DNA of 64,000 nt from Sphingomonas paeninsulae (GCF_003660165.1 NZ_CP032828.1:186001-250000), one strand, 5' to 3'. Shown: positions 8,781-18,527, numbered from the stretch's first letter. Program-made: numbers and translations. Notes: generated by a model not told the origin, from the sequence alone.

Positions 8781-9980
8781 TTAGCGAGCAGCGTCAGCTT
8801 GCGTCTCCGACAATACCCGCAAGACATTTCCGCTCCATAGTTTGGCAATGTCCCCGTGCGTGTATCCGCGTCGCTGCAAGGCCGCCGTGATATTGCCGGT
8901 CTTGCTTTCATCTTCCCACCCAATCAGGCCGGTGACGCCGTGATTGAAGTCGGTGCTGAGGCACACGTGATCTATGCCAATGGTTTTCACTGCGCGGTCC
9001 ACGCTGTCGAGATATTGGTCGATTGTTGCCTTGGGGGCGACTCTGTTGAGTTCGGCATAAAGCGCCTCTCGCTTGGCAACAGTCAGCCCCTCATATCCGT
9101 TCTTCAGCACCCCATAACGATCGAGGACTTCTTGGAGTTTCTCCGCCGACGATGCTATGAGATAGTTGCTGAAAGCGACGATGCAAACAGCGCCGCCTCG
9201 GCCGGCGACAGCTTGCAATTCTTCGTTTGTCAGATTGCGGATATTATCGACCACCGAGCGGACGCCCGAGTGCGTGGCGAGCACGGGCGCCTTGCTGAGT
9301 TGTACTGTTTGGAGAAGGCCCTGCGTCGTTAGCTGGGAGACATCAAGGACGACCCCATAGCGGTTTGCGTCTTTAATCCATTGTCTGCCGAGGGCGCTAA
9401 TTCCGTGGTTCGCACCGGGGATATCGCGGGCAAACGGCCTGGATGAATCGGCGAGCTCGTTGTTGCCGGCGTGGACGAAGCCGATGACCCGGACGCCTAG
9501 GTTAGCAAGCGATCGGACGGCGTCCTTGTCTTGTGCATAAGGCGACCCATTTAAGACGGTGAGCACGATAGCCACCCGCCCCGAAGCCGCTATTTTTGTT
9601 ATGTCGGTCGGCGTGAGGGCAATGGCCGCCTTGTCCGGATGACGTGACGCGATTTCGCGGATTGCCTTAAGCTTGGCATCAGCGGTGTTGCGTTCGATAC
9701 GATGTCCCTCCGGAGTCGGTGCATTTCTTGGGGCGTGAATCGACAAAAATATCGCTCCAACGCCGCCGGCGCGAAGCTTATCGATATCGACTTCGGTTCC
9801 AGCATCGATCGTGCCTTTCCGATCGGGATGCTCAAGCGGATCTGGAACGTCGGCATGCGCGTCGAGGACCAGGATTTTGCTGGGCTGTGAACCAGCGACG
9901 GCAGGTACCGCTGACGCAGCGATGGCGGCAACGCAAATTAGCGACAGTTGCATGGCGAAGATGTAGCGACGGTTTTTCAA
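8781..9980 (-). CDS. M19-family (renal dipeptidase-like) exported peptidase with altered metal site
   Basis: 399 residues with a signal peptide (hydrophobic core LSLICVAAIAASAVPAVAG). The fold is that of peptidase family M19: DAHADV at the first strand, then GVRVIGFVHAGNNELADSS, ATHSGVRSVVDNIRNL and STDFNHG. In classical M19 enzymes two zinc ions are held by H-x-D, a bridging Glu and two His. Here the H-x-D and the later His (ATHS) are present. The bridging Glu position, normally in an ENG or EGG block, reads LNG, and the His of the DVSH block reads DVSQ. So it may bind one metal or be catalytically changed. It is 11 bp downstream of a TonB-dependent receptor on the same strand, suggesting import or handling of a peptide-like compound. 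Confidence 0.85.
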   Translation of the reverse strand: MKNRRYIFAMQLSLICVAAIAASAVPAVAGSQPSKILVLDAHADVPDPLEHPDRKGTIDAGTEVDIDKLRAGGVGAIFLSIHAPRNAPTPEGHRIERNTADAKLKAIREIASRHPDKAAIALTPTDITKIAASGRVAIVLTVLNGSPYAQDKDAVRSLANLGVRVIGFVHAGNNELADSSRPFARDIPGANHGISALGRQWIKDANRYGVVLDVSQLTTQGLLQTVQLSKAPVLATHSGVRSVVDNIRNLTNEELQAVAGRGGAVCIVAFSNYLIASSAEKLQEVLDRYGVLKNGYEGLTVAKREALYAELNRVAPKATIDQYLDSVDRAVKTIGIDHVCLSTDFNHGVTGLIGWEDESKTGNITAALQRRGYTHGDIAKLWSGNVLRVLSETQADAAR

Positions 9981-9991
9981 TTTACTTTTCC

Positions 9992-12412
9992 TTAAAAACG
10001 AGCCGCAACTCGTGCATAGTAACGGCCGCCGTCCGCCTCGTACGGGCGATAGGTCGGGTATCTGGCGCCAATGAACGACAGGCCGCTCGTCGAGCGATCG
10101 GGGTAGTTGCCCAGAAAGTTTTCCGCACCGATCGTGAGCTTTATTTCCTTTGTCACGGCGTAGGACGCCGAAATATCCAGGAATATCTCGGAACCGTAAC
10201 GCTGATTGTCAGAGGGAGCGAAAAATGGAAGCGTGTCGGTGAATGCGCCATAATAACGGGCCCGACCTGCTAGGCCGATCTGGCCAATGACATATTCCGC
10301 ACCGAGATTTGCTGTGTGATGAGGCAGCCGGTCCTGCACTTCCTGCTCAAGATTAGCGTTCACTATTTTTGGGTCACCGCCGGTGATCTTAGATTTATTA
10401 TAATTATAGGCCGCCGTGACCAAAAGGCGCCCAATTCCGAGACGCGTGCTGTACGAACCTACTATGTCCACGCCGTCCGTGCGAGTGTCGTAGCCGTTGA
10501 TAAAGAACCGGAAGGTCGATAGCTGCGCCGCTTGGCTCACGCCTTGCGCCACCAAGATGGCCCGTTGGGCCGAGGTCAGTGTCAAGGTCGAAGTGAGACC
10601 AAGACGATCGCGAATCTTGATGCGATAATAATCGACCGAGAGAGTCAGTCCTGCCACCGGTGTAAGAACGAACCCAGCGCTGTAGTTGGTCGCCCTTTCA
10701 GGCACTAGCGGCTTGCCGCCCGCCGCGGCTGCGATCGGGTTGGTCGATGGGATCAGGCCGTTGGTCTGAATGACTTGTTGGGCAGGGGGCGGAACATTGG
10801 GATCGGGACTTTGGGTGGTCATGGTCAGATTTTGTTGACCGACAGTTGGCGCGTGAAAGCCCGTGCTGAGGGCGCCTCGCAGGTTAAGCCACGATGTGGC
10901 CTTGAACCTCGTCGCTAGTTTGTAGTTCCAGGTTGAGCCGAAACCGTCGAAATCCTCAAACCGCAGCGCGCCGCTGAGGTTCAGGCGTTCGGTAAGATCA
11001 ATATCGACGTCCGCGTACGCTGCGCGACTATCGCGCGACCAGCGTCCTGCCTGATCAGGCGTGGGAGATGGAAAGCCATTAGAGCCAGACGGCAGATCGT
11101 TGAGTGGACCGATGACGTAGGCCGCTTCGTCCCCTGCGCGGATTTCATAACGCTCCCTGCGCCATTCACCGCCGAATGAGACGCTGATCGGTCGAAACAG
11201 ACCGGCGTCCACCAGCCAGGTGAAATCGGTGTTGACGGCATATTCGGTTTGTGTCTGCGCGCCAGCGTTGAATGACGTCGGCGATACTGGACCGAGCGAT
11301 GCATTGATCGTATTTCGAATATTGTAGTCGATCCGATTGCGGCCGTAGCGCCCGCTCAAGTCCCAGCTCAGCGTGTCGGCAAGTTTTCCCCGAGCGCCCG
11401 CCACTAAACTTGCGTCCCTCGATTCGGCGGAGAATTTTGGTACAAATCCGGTCGGATAGATGTCAGCTAGGTGGTAGTTCGGATAAAGGAACGGCGGATT
11501 GTCCTGATAGAACGATCGAGCAAATATGGCACCCGTCGGATCCCGGAACAGGAAGTCATTCTTACTTTTGGTGCCATTGAAGTTGCCGAAGCCGTATAAC
11601 TCGAGGCCTTCGGTAAGTGTGTATTTGGCGTTTCCAAATATCTTCCAGCTCTCAACCGCTGGTTGGCCAATCTTCGAAACCGCTGAACCGCGATCGGTTG
11701 CCTCTGAGTTGCTATATTCGCCGGATAGGCTGGCAACACCGCGATCGCCCAATTTAACGCCCGCGCGGCCTGCGACTTGATATGTTGTGCCGTCCCCCGC
11801 GTAATATTGACCACTCTGGGCATCGAGGCTGTACCCAACGCTTTCGTCCAGTATAAGATTGATCACCCCAGCGATGGCGTCCGATCCATATTGAGCGGAT
11901 GCTCCGTCACGGAGCACTTCAATGCGGTTCAACGCGATCTGCGGGATCTGACCGAGATCGACCGCTTGCGATCCTTGTTGAGGAGTACTGATGTAGGCGG
12001 AGCGATGTCTCCGCTTGCCATTTATCAATACAAGCGTTTGATCGGGCGAGAGGCCGCGTAAGGTCGCCGGGCGTACGAACGCGGCGCCGTCATATGCCGG
12101 CAAGCGCTGCACATTGAAGGATGGTATTAGCCGAGCCATTTTATCATTGAGGTCCGACGATGGGGTGGCAGAACGCAGGTCGTTCGCGCTCAGGACGTCA
12201 ATAGGCACGTCTGAGTCTGCGGCGGTTCTTGCCGATCCACGCGTACCCGTGACTACGATCGTCTCGGCATCGGTGGGACGCGCTTTATCTGCGTCTTGTG
12301 CACACACCGCTGTCGTCCCAAACGCCATCGCAGCCAAAAAGCTCGGTATGGCCGTCCATGGAGACGTGATGGAAAGCGTTCGCTCACCGCCGAAGATTTT
12401 ATTTTGGCTCAT
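9992..12412 (-). CDS. TonB-dependent receptor
   Basis: 806 residues, an outer-membrane ligand-gated beta-barrel. There is a signal peptide (AMAFGTTAVCAQ), a TonB-box region (ETIVVTGTR), a plug domain with VPIDVLSANDLR, PATLRGLSPDQTLVLINGKRRH and a DQIPQIALNRIEVL-like block, and a barrel ending in an aromatic residue (YYARVAARF). The plug style with LVLINGKRRHRSAY is common in sphingomonad receptors for organic substrates. It is the first gene of a two-gene unit with the M19 peptidase. The ligand is unknown. Confidence 0.95.
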   Translation of the reverse strand: MSQNKIFGGERTLSITSPWTAIPSFLAAMAFGTTAVCAQDADKARPTDAETIVVTGTRGSARTAADSDVPIDVLSANDLRSATPSSDLNDKMARLIPSFNVQRLPAYDGAAFVRPATLRGLSPDQTLVLINGKRRHRSAYISTPQQGSQAVDLGQIPQIALNRIEVLRDGASAQYGSDAIAGVINLILDESVGYSLDAQSGQYYAGDGTTYQVAGRAGVKLGDRGVASLSGEYSNSEATDRGSAVSKIGQPAVESWKIFGNAKYTLTEGLELYGFGNFNGTKSKNDFLFRDPTGAIFARSFYQDNPPFLYPNYHLADIYPTGFVPKFSAESRDASLVAGARGKLADTLSWDLSGRYGRNRIDYNIRNTINASLGPVSPTSFNAGAQTQTEYAVNTDFTWLVDAGLFRPISVSFGGEWRRERYEIRAGDEAAYVIGPLNDLPSGSNGFPSPTPDQAGRWSRDSRAAYADVDIDLTERLNLSGALRFEDFDGFGSTWNYKLATRFKATSWLNLRGALSTGFHAPTVGQQNLTMTTQSPDPNVPPPAQQVIQTNGLIPSTNPIAAAAGGKPLVPERATNYSAGFVLTPVAGLTLSVDYYRIKIRDRLGLTSTLTLTSAQRAILVAQGVSQAAQLSTFRFFINGYDTRTDGVDIVGSYSTRLGIGRLLVTAAYNYNKSKITGGDPKIVNANLEQEVQDRLPHHTANLGAEYVIGQIGLAGRARYYGAFTDTLPFFAPSDNQRYGSEIFLDISASYAVTKEIKLTIGAENFLGNYPDRSTSGLSFIGARYPTYRPYEADGGRYYARVAARF

Positions 12413-12607
12413 CGATTATTCCCTCCCTTGTTAGTGACAGAAACTATAGCCCCATCCGACCGAAAACTTGTTCCAAACTATGCTCCTAGTTTGATTTTTA
12501 CGGCAATAAATACCTATGATCACTGATCAAAGCAGAAAATCTTTCTGCAATTGAAGACTGGCTTGTTGAGTTTGGACCTCGCGAATCAGAAGGTTCGAAT
12601 CAGATGA

Positions 12608-13081
12608 TCAACTGAGAAGCGGCAAAGCTGTGGTCGACTTGATCTCTTGCATTGCAAACGAGGAACTGACGTCATGAAGGTCGGCAACCTTCGTCAGCTT
12701 GCGATAAATGCGATCATAATCGGCGATGTCACGGGCAACGATCTTCAGGAGATAATCAATTTCTCCACTCATCCGATAAAATTCGACAACTTCCGGAATT
12801 TGGGAAACGCCTTCGGCAAACGCATCGAGCCAGTCCTCACTGTGCTTCGCTGTGCGGATTGCCACGATCACCGTAACTCCTAAACCAAGGCGATCGCGGT
12901 TGAGAATAGCAACCCTGCGCTCGATAACACCTGCTTGTTCGAGACGCTTTATACGTTTCCAGCAGGGTGTCGTGGACAAGCCGACGGCCTCGCCAATTTC
13001 AGCGACCGATTGCGTTGCGTCATTCTGAAGGATGCCAAGAATTTTTCGATCGATCCTGTCTAGAACAATATTCTCTGCCAT
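12608..13081 (-). CDS. Lrp/AsnC-family transcriptional regulator
   Basis: 157 residues. The N-terminal winged helix-turn-helix (LDRIDRKILGILQNDA, then VGLSTTPCWKRIKRLEQAGVI) and the C-terminal RAM ligand-binding domain (TGEIDYLL-like MSGEIDYLLKIVARD) are both clear. It lies 195 bp upstream of the receptor-peptidase unit and on the same strand. Lrp-type regulators often respond to amino acids, which fits a peptide-handling neighbour; that link is inference. Confidence 0.9.
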   Translation of the reverse strand: MAENIVLDRIDRKILGILQNDATQSVAEIGEAVGLSTTPCWKRIKRLEQAGVIERRVAILNRDRLGLGVTVIVAIRTAKHSEDWLDAFAEGVSQIPEVVEFYRMSGEIDYLLKIVARDIADYDRIYRKLTKVADLHDVSSSFAMQEIKSTTALPLLS

Positions 13082-13202
13082 TATTAATTCCTAGAACGAA
13101 TCCGTTAAAGATAGCCGAATCGGTAGCAACAAGAGAACCATATTTTCAACATAACTGTCTATATTTGTTTGGCCAAAAGCCAAGCAAACGGAGGACGCTT
13201 TA

Positions 13203-13454
13203 ATGTTGAAACGCTATTTTAAGGATCACCTGCACAGCGTGGACGAGAGTTACGGTGAGCATATGAAACACGCGCTCGGCTTTGCCTTCGCTATGTTTCT
13301 TGGCGGGACGGCATGCCTGATCCACGCGTTCCTGCCTTTCCTTTTTGAAACGACAGGCAGCGGCCGTGTCCGGATGTTGCACGATAGTATGATAGCTAAC
13401 CGCCACCGCACGTTGCACGAACCATTGGACGCTGCGCCGTCCGCTGCTGAATAA
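13203..13454 (+). CDS. DUF6356-family small membrane protein
   Basis: 83 residues beginning MLKRYFKDHLHSVDESYGEH, the conserved opening of DUF6356 proteins that I recall from Sphingomonadales genomes. A single hydrophobic segment, FAFAMFLGGTACLIHAFLPF, should span the membrane, and a short basic tail follows. Function is unknown. It starts 121 bp from the divergent Lrp-type gene and precedes the YeiH exporter by 36 bp, so the two may be co-transcribed. Confidence 0.8.
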   Translation: MLKRYFKDHLHSVDESYGEHMKHALGFAFAMFLGGTACLIHAFLPFLFETTGSGRVRMLHDSMIANRHRTLHEPLDAAPSAAE

Positions 13455-13490
13455 CGTGACGGTCATAGCGCCAGATTTTAGACTTTTCCC

Positions 13491-14525
13491 ATGCGCCTAA
13501 TGCTGCCAATGGCGGCCGATCTTTACGGCGACCTGATTGACAAAGGTTCGCAGACCTGGCGTAATATCCTGCCCGGTTCGGCGGTCGTGACGGCAGCGAC
13601 CTTGGCGGCGGCTTATCTCGCGGACCGTTATGGAGTTCCGTTAACGTTGATGAGCCTGCTTGTTGGCCTGTCTTTGAATTTTCTTGGCAATGATCCCCGA
13701 CTCACAACTGGTTTTGCGATGGCCTCCGGCAGGCTTTTGCGTATCGGCATAATTCTCCTTGGCGCGCGCGTTACACTGGCCCAAGTTGTAGGTATTGGCC
13801 CGCTAGCGCTGTTTGGCATCGTCCTGATCGTTTCAGTGACGATAATGTCTGGAGTCTGGACAGCAAAATTGCTGGGGCATCGAGCCCCATTTTTTGGCAT
13901 CTTGGCGGGTTCGGCAGTTGCTATATGCGGCGCATCTGCCGCGCTTGCTGTTGCAGCAATACTTGGCGAGCGTCGGATCGACAAAACGCAGTTGACACAG
14001 GTCCTTCTCGGTATTGCTGCGATGAGCGCCACGGCCATGTTCCTTTATCCTATCCTCGCTCACTTTATCCATTTCAATGACCGACAGGCAGGTTTTCTTC
14101 TGGGCGCCGCGATCCACGACGTCGCGCAAGCAATCGGAGCGGGATATTCATTCTCGACGTTGGCGGGAGAGACCGCCGCTATCGTGAAATTAAGCCGGGT
14201 TGCGCTGCTTGCCCCCGTGCTAATGATCATTTCTTACAAATATCCCCAGCCGGACCGCGCGTTGCGCGTTTCCGCCTTTCCTGGCTTTGTCGGCGGATTT
14301 TTCCTCATGGCCGCTGCCAACTCATTTGGCCTGCTCGCAGGCGCCAGGCACTACACCGATTTCGGGGCGACCATGTTGCTGGCGGCTGGCGTGGCAGCCA
14401 CGGGAATCCGTGCACCGATGTCGGCCCTGAGCGCGGCCAGCGCTCGACCGCTTTTGGTCATCATCGTTGCATCCCTCGTCGCGCTCCTACTTTCGCTCGG
14501 TTTCGCGTCAATGGGGATGGGCTAG
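13491..14525 (+). CDS. YeiH-family (UPF0324) putative sulfate exporter
   Basis: 344 residues with about ten hydrophobic segments. Family signatures are LLVGLSLNFLG, GRLLRIGIILLGARVTL, GSAVAICGASAALAVAAI and GAAIHDVAQAIGAGYS. YeiH proteins are inner-membrane carriers annotated as putative sulfate exporters; some are linked to taurine or sulfonate metabolism. The ATG at 13491 is followed by others at 13500 and 13509, so the start is uncertain by a few codons. The DNA just downstream is IS66-derived. Confidence 0.9.
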   Translation: MRLMLPMAADLYGDLIDKGSQTWRNILPGSAVVTAATLAAAYLADRYGVPLTLMSLLVGLSLNFLGNDPRLTTGFAMASGRLLRIGIILLGARVTLAQVVGIGPLALFGIVLIVSVTIMSGVWTAKLLGHRAPFFGILAGSAVAICGASAALAVAAILGERRIDKTQLTQVLLGIAAMSATAMFLYPILAHFIHFNDRQAGFLLGAAIHDVAQAIGAGYSFSTLAGETAAIVKLSRVALLAPVLMIISYKYPQPDRALRVSAFPGFVGGFFLMAAANSFGLLAGARHYTDFGATMLLAAGVAATGIRAPMSALSAASARPLLVIIVASLVALLLSLGFASMGMG

Positions 14526-14904
14526 GCGCGACCTGCCATGGCCCTCTGTAGCACTTTGGATGAGGGAGGTACGCAAGGCCAGGCTGGCGTGACAGTATTT
14601 CAAAGCAAATATCAGTTCGCCCTATCAACGCTTGGTTCACCGATGCCGTTGTTGGCTGCCGCTGATGGGAGCCAACGACAGCGGCGTCAGCAGCGCGTCG
14701 ATTCCTGGATTGTGACTGTAGCCTTCGACGCGCACGCGATCATGCTTTCGTTTGCGATCGGACGCGTGTCGATCTGGCGATCGACAGCAAACTGCGACCC
14801 TGTGACACGTCAAGATCGTAAAGTTGGCGATCAGGTCCGCGGCCTCACGGTCTTTATTCATCAAGCGACCGAAAAGCCGGTTCGGATCGAACCGATAACC
14901 GATT
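14526..14904. other. Stretch between yeiH-type gene and decayed IS66 copy
   Basis: About 380 bases. Open frames exist on both strands (for example 14637-14864 minus), but none shows a recognisable domain. It may hold eroded transposon DNA because an IS66 remnant begins on its right side, but I could not match it to the intact IS66 copy. Confidence 0.4.
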
Positions 14905-15865
14905 CCAAATCAGCTTATTCGCATGAGCATTTGAGAGTCGCAATTGACCTCCCGAGCCGCGCACGAAGATCCGCGCCAATCGCCACTAGATCATCGTCGC
15001 TAGGGCGCCCAACAAGGTCGGCGGCCCGGACGTCGAGGTAGAGCACCGTCGGGAAGGCAGCCGGGTTCGCAGACATGGGCTTTTTCTGGCACAATATGCC
15101 CGTGGTCGGATCTGCCGTTCCGACGAGCAGCTTCAGGCGTGCGACCGTCTGCGCAGGCTGTGATTTTGCACCCGAGGGCCGTGCATTCGGGTCCATTGCA
15201 GTCCATCGAGCAGCGCCGATGTCCCAGCTCGGCGTCAGCCGCATTACGCCGTCACCTACGCGAGGCCAATAGAAGCCGCCGCTCTAGATAGCCTTGCTCA
15301 TCGGCATCAGGTCAGTGTTGCCCCAGACCAGCCAGCTTGATCCGGTTCGTGCGCCTTCCGACTTCGCTCAGGAGAGCGTTCGAATGGGAACATACGCCAC
15401 ACCCGAGATCGGCTTGAGGCCAAGCTCATTCTTGACGAGCGCTGCCAGGCCGACTGCCCCCTTCCTGAAGTCGCCCGGCCGTGTGGCAACCATGACTATT
15501 GTTCGGTCCGGCGACTGGCTCACGTCGCCTGCCTCATCGCGGTAATGACGCGTTCGATACGCGACCGTGACACTTCCGAGACCTTTGATCGTCATCGCAC
15601 ATGTATATCGCACATGGATCACGATCTCCGCAGCTGTTGATCGCGACGGTGTAGCCACATCGCGCTCGTGAACCACCACCGGCACAAAGCCATCTCGCGC
15701 AACGACGTGCAGCGCCCACCGGTATCACATCCATCCTTTGAGGGCGGCGACGGCCCTTGCTTTCGAATATTGTTTTGACACCCGACACCAAGCTACCCCT
15801 CACATGTGGGACAAATCATATTCAGGTCAGCGACCGACGATATGTGGTGGAAATTTGGCACTTGC
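14905..15865 (-). mobile_element. Decayed, truncated IS66-family copy
   Basis: On the minus strand this is a diverged copy of the first part of the intact element at 15945-18441. It has the same leader and TnpA start (RGSLVSG, then SKGRRRPQRMDVIPVGAARR), the end of TnpA (AAEIVIH), TnpB (IVMVATRPGDFRKGAVGLAALVKNELG broken by frameshifts) and the beginning of TnpC. The outer end near 15852-15865 matches the terminal repeat of the intact copy with three changes. Most of tnpC is missing. The copy lies head to head with the intact element, with about 70 bp between the outer end and that element's target duplication. Confidence 0.8.
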
Positions 15866-15936
15866 GGAAATCCGCTTAGCAAAAACCAGGCCCAAACACT
15901 TCGTCCACCAAGGCTTCTTCTCTGCCGTGACGATCA

Positions 15937-15944
15937 TGAACATC
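15937..15944. repeat. Left 8-bp target-site duplication of IS66 element
   Basis: TGAACATC immediately precedes the left terminal repeat and is repeated exactly at 18442-18449. Eight bases is the duplication length known for IS66-family elements. Confidence 0.9.
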
Positions 15945-16006
15945 GTAAGCGCCAAATCTCTCCCACATATCGGCGATCGGTGATCTGAGTATGGTTTGCC
16001 CCTCAT

Positions 16007-16429
16007 GTGAGGGGTAGCTTGGTGTCAGGTATCGAAACAACATTCGAAACGACTTTCGAAAGCAAGGGTGGCCGTCGTCCTCAGCGTATGGACGTGATCC
16101 CGGCGGGTGCTGCACGCCGGATGTGGGCACCCGATGCCAAGGCGCGGATCGTCGAGGAGAGCTTTGTCGCCGGTGCAAATATCGCGGCGATCGCGCGCTC
16201 CAATGACCTTTTACCCCAGCAGCTTTATGCGTGGCGGCACACAGTGTTGAAGGCGCGTGAGATGGCGTTTGTGCCGGTGGTTGTCGACGAGCCTGGCCTG
16301 CCGTCGCCGTCAGGATCATCCGCCGCGGAGATCGTGATCCATGCCGGTGCGATAACGATCCATGTTCCCGAAAATGTCACGGCTGCGCACATCGAACGCG
16401 TGCTTACCGCGATCAGGCAGGCGACGTGA
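16007..16429 (+). CDS. tnpA: IS66 TnpA (OrfA)
   Basis: About 140 residues from a GTG start. It contains a helix-turn-helix region of the IS66 OrfA type (WAPDAKARIVEESF, then IARSNDLLPQQLYAWRH). A closing stretch, AAEIVIHAGAITIHVP, is usual for the family. It overlaps tnpB by four bases (GTGA). A shorter protein starting at the later GTG/TTG codons cannot be excluded. Confidence 0.85.
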   Translation: MRGSLVSGIETTFETTFESKGGRRPQRMDVIPAGAARRMWAPDAKARIVEESFVAGANIAAIARSNDLLPQQLYAWRHTVLKAREMAFVPVVVDEPGLPSPSGSSAAEIVIHAGAITIHVPENVTAAHIERVLTAIRQAT

Positions 16430-16779
16430 TCCTTCCGCCGGGACCGCTCAAAGTGATGGTTGCGACCAAGCCGGTCGACTTCAGGAAAGGAGCCGTCAGC
16501 CTGGCAGCGCTGGTCGAGAATGAGCTTGGTTTGAAGCCGTTCTCGGGCGTGGCGTATATCTTCCGCTCGAAACGCGCGAACCGGATCAAGCTGCTGGTCT
16601 GGGACGGCACGGGACTGGTGCTGGTGAGCAAGGTTCTCCAGACCGGCGGCTTTTGCTGGCCGCGGGTTGGTGACGACGTGATGCGACTGACGCCGAGCCA
16701 GGCGTCGGCGCTGTTCGAGGGTCTGCAATGGACCCGAATGCATGCGGCCCGGGTGCAAAAACCGCAGGTTGCGCAGTAG
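16426..16779 (+). CDS. tnpB: IS66 TnpB (OrfB)
   Basis: 117 residues from a GTG overlapping the tnpA stop. The IS66 OrfB hallmark is clear: VATKPVDFRKG near the N-terminus, LLVWDGTGLVL in the centre and VMRLTPSQASALFEGLQW near the end. TnpB is needed for transposition of IS66 elements although its biochemical role is not settled. Confidence 0.95.
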   Translation: MILPPGPLKVMVATKPVDFRKGAVSLAALVENELGLKPFSGVAYIFRSKRANRIKLLVWDGTGLVLVSKVLQTGGFCWPRVGDDVMRLTPSQASALFEGLQWTRMHAARVQKPQVAQ

Positions 16780-16847
16780 GTCGCACGCCTGAATCTGCTC
16801 GTCGAAATGGTGGTTGCGACGGCGGAAAAACATGCCAGAAATAGTCC

Positions 16848-18410
16848 ATGTCTGCGAGCGAAGCCGACCTTCCCGACGATGTCGGAGTCCTCAAAGCGAT
16901 GATAATCGCAGGGCTCGAACGCGAGGCGCGGATGCAGCATCTGCTCGATCAGCTGAAGCGGGCAACGTTCGGCAGGCGCTCTGAAAAGCTCAGTGCCGAT
17001 CAACTGGCGCTGGCGCTCGAGGATATCGAAGTCGCGCAGGCCGAGCTGTTGGCGCTCGCCGAACAATCGCCGGTCGGTCCGAAAGCCGAGAAGAAGCGCA
17101 AGGAAACCACCGAACGCGCTTCGCTGCCAGCGCATCTGCCACGGATCCGCGAAGTGATCATGCCGGTCGAAACCGAATGTCCCTGCTGCGGCGGTGCGCT
17201 GCACTGTATCGACGAGGATGTCGCCAGTCGGCTCGATGTCATCCCCGTCCAGTATCGCGTGATCGTGACCGTGCGCCCGAAGATGGCGTGCCGCACATGC
17301 AGCGACGGTGTGTTCCAGGCACCCGCGCCAAAGCATGTCGTGCCCGGCGGCCTTCCCACCGAAGCGCTGATCGCCGACATGATCGTCAGGAAATACGCCG
17401 ACCATGGTCCTTTTTACCGGCAGGCACAGGCACTGCGTCGCCAGGGCATCCAGATCGATCGCGGTACGATGTGCAACTGGTCGGGGCGTAGTGCCGCGTG
17501 GCTCGGGCGGATCACCCGGCGCATGAAGGCTGAACTGCTGTCGGGCGACCGGCTCTTTGTCGATGAGACCACTGCGCGGGTGCTGGCACCGGGCACGGGC
17601 AAGACAAAGACCGGCTATTTATGGGCGATCGCCCGCGACGACCGTGCTCATGGCGGGACCGATCCGCCGGCCGTGGTCTACAGCTACATGCCGGGGCGCG
17701 GCAAAGTCTGGGCCGCGCAGTTGCTCGGCAGCTATCACGGCATCGTCCAGTGCGACGGTTATGGGGCTTATAAGCATATCGAGGCCTCCGATCGTGCCGG
17801 TGGCGCGGGAAAGCTCGCCTTTTGTTGGGCGCACGTGCGGCGCGGCTTCTTCGACGCGACAAAAGGCGGCAACGCACCGGTGGCCGATGAGGCGCTGCGC
17901 CAGATCGCCCGTCTGTACGCCATCGAGGCCAAAATCCGGGGATCAGACCACGAGCATCGCCGCGCAATCCGTCGGGCTGAATCCGCACCTCTGGTCACGG
18001 CGATGAAGCTCTGGATGAAAGACATGCTGCCCAGGCTACCAAGAGGCTCCGGAACGGCAGGCGCAATCGGCTATGCGCTCAATCATTGGAACGGCCTCAA
18101 TCGCTTCCTCGATGACGGGCGCATCGAGCTCGACAACAATACCGTCGAACGTTCGATGCGACCGATAGCCCTGCAAAGGAAAAATGCGCTCTTTGCTGGG
18201 CACGACCTCGGTGCCGAAAACTGGGCCATCATCGCCAGCCTGGTCGAAACCTGCAAGCTCAACGCCATCGATCCGCAAGCCTATCTGACTGACGTTCTCG
18301 GCCGGATCATCCACCGCAGCGACGGCGATCCCGTTGATGATCTGCTGCCGTATAACTGGACTGACAGCCGGGCCGCGAACCTGCCGAGCATCACTGCGCA
18401 AGCCGCGTAA
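16848..18410 (+). CDS. tnpC: IS66 transposase TnpC
   Basis: 520 residues, full length for the family. There is an N-terminal coiled-coil-like helix, a zinc-finger region (CPCC ... CRTC), and a DDE catalytic core with D239 (LFVDETT), D303 (QCDGYGAY) and E434 (NTVERSMRP). The C-terminal GHDLGAENWAIIASLVETCKL block is intact. No internal stops or frameshifts, so the element may be active. Confidence 0.95.
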   Translation: MSASEADLPDDVGVLKAMIIAGLEREARMQHLLDQLKRATFGRRSEKLSADQLALALEDIEVAQAELLALAEQSPVGPKAEKKRKETTERASLPAHLPRIREVIMPVETECPCCGGALHCIDEDVASRLDVIPVQYRVIVTVRPKMACRTCSDGVFQAPAPKHVVPGGLPTEALIADMIVRKYADHGPFYRQAQALRRQGIQIDRGTMCNWSGRSAAWLGRITRRMKAELLSGDRLFVDETTARVLAPGTGKTKTGYLWAIARDDRAHGGTDPPAVVYSYMPGRGKVWAAQLLGSYHGIVQCDGYGAYKHIEASDRAGGAGKLAFCWAHVRRGFFDATKGGNAPVADEALRQIARLYAIEAKIRGSDHEHRRAIRRAESAPLVTAMKLWMKDMLPRLPRGSGTAGAIGYALNHWNGLNRFLDDGRIELDNNTVERSMRPIALQRKNALFAGHDLGAENWAIIASLVETCKLNAIDPQAYLTDVLGRIIHRSDGDPVDDLLPYNWTDSRAANLPSITAQAA

Positions 18411-18441
18411 CCAATCCCCGTGGCGATGATTTAGCGCTTAC

Positions 18442-18449
18442 TGAACATC
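18442..18449. repeat. Right 8-bp target-site duplication of IS66 element
   Basis: TGAACATC directly after the right terminal repeat, identical to 15937-15944. Confidence 0.9.
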
Positions 18450-18527
18450 AGTATGTCGCAATTAATACTTTTTGGGGGCATCCGACCCACATTTTCAATA
18501 AATCAGCACCTCATGGCGCACACAGAG

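Larger units (their letters stand above)
15945..18441 (+). mobile_element. Complete IS66-family insertion sequence
   Basis: 2497 bp. The left end starts GTAAGCGCCAAATC and the right end, read inward on the minus strand, starts GTAAGCGCTAAATC, an imperfect terminal inverted repeat with 13 of 14 matches. An exact TGAACATC duplication flanks it. It carries tnpA, tnpB and tnpC in the standard IS66 order, all uninterrupted. The lack of frame damage and the perfect duplication suggest recent insertion. It landed about 80 bp beyond the stop codon of the acyl-CoA ligase gene at 18528. Confidence 0.95.

Noticed and set aside
16413-17405. A 330-codon minus-strand frame within the IS66 element
   Set aside because: It is antisense to tnpB and tnpC, which are certain.
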